Part shown: piece by piece, positions 61,059 through 64,000 of the stretch
Layout: every line of letters begins with the position of its first letter
Position numbering within the stretch: position 1 is the first letter of the stretch
DNA from: Roseovarius sp. M141
GTDB taxonomy: Bacteria > Pseudomonadota > Alphaproteobacteria > Rhodobacterales > Rhodobacteraceae
DNA: 64,000 nucleotides
Reading direction: 5' to 3'
NCBI RefSeq assembly: GCF_024355225.1
Contig: NZ_VCNH01000008.1
Span: forward strand, 992,001 to 1,056,000
Program-made: the position numbers and the translations under genes
Notes under the pieces: model-generated
Told to the model about the DNA's origin: nothing
Seen by the model: the letters and a program-made list of their open reading frames with translations, nothing else
Database searches by the model: none

Positions 61059-62177
61059 ATGAAGCTCAGCATCGAACGTGGAACACTGCTCAAGGCCGTC
61101 GCGCAGGCGCAATCGGTCGTCGAGCGGCGCAATACCATTCCGATCCTCGCCAACGTGCTGATTGAGGCCGACGGCGAAACCGTCAATTTTCGCGCCACCG
61201 ATCTGGATATCGAGGTCAGCGACAAGGCCCTCGCGCAGGTTGAACGCGCGGGCGCGACGACCGTGTCGGCCGTGCTGCTGCACGAGATCGTCCGCAAGCT
61301 GCCCGACGGCGCACTGGTCACGCTGGCCGATGATGGCACCGCCGGGCGTCTCACGGTCGAGGCGGGGCGCTCGAATTTCAACCTTGCGACGCTGCCGAAA
61401 GAGGATTTTCCGGTCATGGCGTCCTCGGAATACGCCAGCAACTTTTCGGCCAAGGCACCGGTGTTGCGGCGGCTTTTCGACAAATCGAAATTTGCCATCT
61501 CGACCGAAGAGACGCGCTATTACCTGAACGGCGTTTACATGCATGTGGCCGACGCCGAGGGGCGCAAGGCTCTGCGCTGCGTGGCCACGGACGGCCATCG
61601 GCTGGCGCGGATCGACGCCGATCTGCCGGAAGGGGCCGAAGACATGCCCGGCGTGATCGTCCCACGCAAGACCGTGGGCGAGCTGCGCAAGCTGCTGGAA
61701 GATGACGATATGATCGTCGCCGTATCGGTCAGCGAAACCAAGGTCCGCTTTGCCACGCCGAACATCACGCTGACATCCAAGGTGATCGATGGCACATTCC
61801 CCGACTACACCCGCGTCATCCCGCAGGGCAACACCCGCAGGATGGAGGTGGACGCCGCCGAATTTGCGCAGGCCGTCGACCGTGTGGCCACCGTCAGCAG
61901 CGAACGGTCCCGCGCAGTCAAGCTTTCGCTGGACGAGGACCGTCTGATCCTGTCGGTCAACGCCCCTGACAGCGGTGCCGCCGAAGAGGAGCTGGCCGTC
62001 GCCTATGGTGACGAGCGGCTGGAAATCGGGTTCAACGCGAAATACCTGCTGGAAATTGCCAGCCAGGTGGATCGCGAAAATGCCGTGTTCCTCTTCAACT
62101 CGGCCGGTGATCCGACGCTGATGCGTGAGGGCAATGATGATAGCGCGGTCTATGTCGTCATGCCGATGCGCGTGTGA
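61059..62177 (+). CDS. dnaN: DNA polymerase III beta sliding clamp
   Basis: A 372-residue clamp with three similar domains. It opens MKLSIERGTLLKAVAQAQSV then VERRNTIPILANVLIEA, the typical domain-1 start, contains RLFDKSKFAISTEETRYYLN in the domain 1-2 region and ends in DPTLMREGNDDSAVYVVMPM plus RV, the peptide-binding C-terminus. The ATG follows AGGGAGG. Longer upstream frames are not conserved. Confidence 0.97.
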   Translation: MKLSIERGTLLKAVAQAQSVVERRNTIPILANVLIEADGETVNFRATDLDIEVSDKALAQVERAGATTVSAVLLHEIVRKLPDGALVTLADDGTAGRLTVEAGRSNFNLATLPKEDFPVMASSEYASNFSAKAPVLRRLFDKSKFAISTEETRYYLNGVYMHVADAEGRKALRCVATDGHRLARIDADLPEGAEDMPGVIVPRKTVGELRKLLEDDDMIVAVSVSETKVRFATPNITLTSKVIDGTFPDYTRVIPQGNTRRMEVDAAEFAQAVDRVATVSSERSRAVKLSLDEDRLILSVNAPDSGAAEEELAVAYGDERLEIGFNAKYLLEIASQVDRENAVFLFNSAGDPTLMREGNDDSAVYVVMPMRV

Positions 62178-62186
62178 CGCAGGTCA

Positions 62187-62215
62187 GATTTGAGTATTTT
62201 TGGAACATTGAAAGC
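62187..62215 (+). repeat. Dispersed intergenic motif, copy 4
   Basis: GATTTGAGTATTTTTGG followed by AACATTGAAAGC fills most of the short dnaN-recF spacer, ending seven bases before recF. It is nearly identical to copy 2, about 52 kb away. Confidence 0.55.
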
Positions 62216-62221
62216 CGGTAA

Positions 62222-63325
62222 GTGACAGGTCTGCATCTGTCATCGCTCGGTCTTTCACATTTCCGGTCGCATAAATCGGCGCTATTGGCGCTGGACGGGA
62301 GGCCTGTGGCCATTCATGGGCCGAACGGTGCGGGAAAGACCAATCTGATCGAGGCGGTCTCTCTGTTTTCCCCAGGACGCGGTTTGCGGCGCGCAGCGGC
62401 GCAAGACATGGTCCGGCGGCCCGAGGCGCTGGGGTGGAAAGTGTCCGGTATCTTGCAGTCGCAAACCCGCGTGCATGAGGTCGAGATCTGGGCGGAGGAT
62501 GGCGGCGCGCGCCAAGTTAAAATCGACGGCAAGGCAGCGGCGCAACTGGCGCTGGGCCGGATTGCGCGGGTTTTGTGGCTGGTGCCTGCGATGGACCGGC
62601 TGTGGATCGAGTCGGCCGAGGGGCGGCGGCGGTTTCTGGACCGGGTCGCGATGAGTTTTATCCCCAGCCATGCCGAGGCGGTCCTGGATTTCGAAAAGGC
62701 CATGCGCGAGCGCAATCGCCTGCTCAAGGATCAGGTGCGTGATGCACATTGGTATCAGGCGCTGGAAGCGCAGATGGCGCGCAGCGGCGCCGAGATCGAC
62801 GCAGGGCGGCGTGCAGCGCTGGTTGAATTGCACCGCGCGCAGGCGGAGGCCGAGACGGCCTTTCCTGTGGCTGAGTTGGAGTTGACGGTGACCGATGGCG
62901 AAATGCCGGGCAGCGAAGCGGATTATGGAACTGCATTGGCCGAAAGTCGGCTTCGCGATTTGATGGCGGGGCGCACATTGGTCGGGCCGCACCGGGCGGA
63001 CCTATATGGCGTTTACGCGGCCAAGGGCGTGTCGGCGCGCGATTGTTCGACCGGGGAACAGAAGGCGTTGCTGGTGTCGTTGATCCTGGCCAATGCGCGG
63101 GCGCTGGCCAAGTCGTTGGGCGCGCCGCCGATCCTGCTGCTGGATGAAGTTGCGGCGCATTTGGATGCGGACCGCCGCGCCGCGCTGTATGATGAGATTT
63201 GCGCGCTTGGTGCGCAGGCGTGGATGACGGGAACGGGGCCTGAACTATTTGCAGAGCTTGGCGCGCGGGCGCAGCATGTCGAGGTGACGGATGAGGCTGG
63301 GCTGTCCCGCGTCGCTGCGCTTTAG
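62222..63325 (+). CDS. recF: DNA replication/repair protein RecF
   Basis: A 367-residue SMC-like ATPase that loads RecA at gaps with RecO and RecR. Walker A is GPNGAGKTNLIEAVSLFSPG near residues 34-53, the signature region is CSTGEQKALLVSLILANARA and Walker B is PPILLLDEVAAHLDADRR (about 300-317). It starts with GTG; the upstream spacer holds the dispersed motif. gyrB follows. Confidence 0.95.
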   Translation: MTGLHLSSLGLSHFRSHKSALLALDGRPVAIHGPNGAGKTNLIEAVSLFSPGRGLRRAAAQDMVRRPEALGWKVSGILQSQTRVHEVEIWAEDGGARQVKIDGKAAAQLALGRIARVLWLVPAMDRLWIESAEGRRRFLDRVAMSFIPSHAEAVLDFEKAMRERNRLLKDQVRDAHWYQALEAQMARSGAEIDAGRRAALVELHRAQAEAETAFPVAELELTVTDGEMPGSEADYGTALAESRLRDLMAGRTLVGPHRADLYGVYAAKGVSARDCSTGEQKALLVSLILANARALAKSLGAPPILLLDEVAAHLDADRRAALYDEICALGAQAWMTGTGPELFAELGARAQHVEVTDEAGLSRVAAL

Positions 63326-63409
63326 TACGGGGCGGAAATCGGCGCATAGCTGCGTGACATCCCCCGCTGAAACCCTTATAAAATGACAAAATTACTGGGG
63401 AAATTCCGC

Positions 63410-64000
63410 ATGTCCGAGGCAGTCGTCGCGCCAGAAGAATATGGCGCCGATTCTATCAAGGTTCTCAAGGGTTTGGATGCCGTTCGCAAGCGTCCTGGCA
63501 TGTATATCGGCGACACTGATGACGGCTCGGGCCTGCATCACATGGTGTATGAGGTTGTCGATAATGGCATCGACGAGGCACTGGCAGGCCATGCCGACCG
63601 TGTGACGGTGACGATCCACGCCGACAGCTCGGTTTCGGTCAGCGACAACGGCCGCGGCATTCCGGTGGCGATCCACGAGGAGGAGGGCGTTTCTGCCGCC
63701 GAAGTCATCATGACCCAGCTGCATGCGGGCGGGAAATTCGACAGCAACTCCTACAAGGTGTCGGGCGGTCTGCACGGCGTCGGCGTGTCGGTGGTCAACG
63801 CGCTCAGCGATTGGCTGGAGCTGCGCGTCTGGCGTCACGACAAGGAGCATTTGGGGCGTTTCGAGCGGGGCGATACCGTTCGTCATGTTGAGGTTGTCGG
63901 CCCCGCAAATGGCCTCAAGGGGACCGAGGTGCGGTTTTTGGCGTCGACCGACACGTTTTCGAACCTGAATTACAGCTTTGAGACGCTGGAAAAGCGTCTG
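63410..64000 (+). CDS. gyrB: DNA gyrase subunit B, 5' part
   Basis: The first 197 codons of GyrB run off the right edge. The GHKL ATPase fold is clear: [20 protein letters not shown] contains the Mg-binding Asn, [10 protein letters not shown] is motif I/II, and [20 protein letters not shown] then VNALS is the ATP lid. It introduces negative supercoils with GyrA. ATGTCCGAGGCAGTC was chosen after TGGGGAA; an in-frame ATG nine codons earlier is possible. Confidence 0.96.
   Translation, partial: MSEAVVAPEEYGADSIKVLKGLDAVRKRPGMYIGDTDDGSGLHHMVYEVVDNGIDEALAGHADRVTVTIHADSSVSVSDNGRGIPVAIHEEEGVSAAEVIMTQLHAGGKFDSNSYKVSGGLHGVGVSVVNALSDWLELRVWRHDKEHLGRFERGDTVRHVEVVGPANGLKGTEVRFLASTDTFSNLNYSFETLEKRL

Overview
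The window looks like a Rhodobacterales (Roseobacter-group) alphaproteobacterial chromosome next to the conserved dnaA-dnaN-recF-gyrB block. Evidence: GC-rich genes with many ATGA/TGATG overlaps, the order ubiE-ubiB / mutM / enoyl-CoA hydratase / rpsT / dnaA / dnaN / recF / gyrB, and a flagellar set with the alphaproteobacterial regulators FlaF and FlbT and several CtrA-like boxes. The genus cannot be fixed from this sequence alone.

Layout. 0-17.4 kb is ordinary housekeeping: the end of a DmsC-type membrane anchor, metC, a LOV-domain (blue-light) HWE histidine kinase, a five-gene operon coupling a DapF-type epimerase to a polar amino-acid ABC importer, cmk, rpsA with a strong terminator, hutD, ileS, a ycjX-GNAT-ycjF operon and truA. 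17.4-24.7 kb is an accessory, decaying stretch beside a tRNA-Arg(TCT) gene. It holds a broken DNA-associated-looking gene, a 994-residue exported protein built from about six repeats that I do not recognise, an IS1182-family transposase remnant cutting into another broken gene, an SMR efflux pump and an SDR gene with an in-frame amber codon.

24.7-50.2 kb is the flagellar cluster: basal body (fliE, fliF, flgB, flgC, flgF, flgG, flgH, flgA), export apparatus (flhA, flhB, fliH, fliI, fliP, fliQ, fliR), motor parts (motA, a MotE-like protein, fliN, two FliL proteins), a flagellar lytic transglycosylase, and filament and hook factors (flagellin, flaF, flbT, FlgN-like, FlgJ-like, fliK, flgD). Hook (flgE), hook-filament junction (flgK/flgL), P-ring (flgI), motB, fliG and fliM are not here, and a DUF1217 gene is frameshifted. 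An AT-rich block (30.4-33.6 kb) sits inside the motA-flhA operon. 50.2-54.2 kb holds an IS3 remnant, a tiny exported protein and yjbH-yjbF exopolysaccharide-type genes. 54.3-64 kb is ubiquinone biosynthesis, DNA repair, rpsT and the replication genes.

Signals beyond the genes: TTAA-N7-TTAA-like (CtrA-type) boxes at flagellar promoters and a perfect one just upstream of the dnaA region, clustered GANTC (CcrM-type) sites before rpsT and dnaA, and a dispersed motif of about 25 bp (GAGTATTT..TGGAAC..GAAAGC) at four intergenic positions. No CRISPR array, rRNA operon, intact prophage or obvious defence system was seen.
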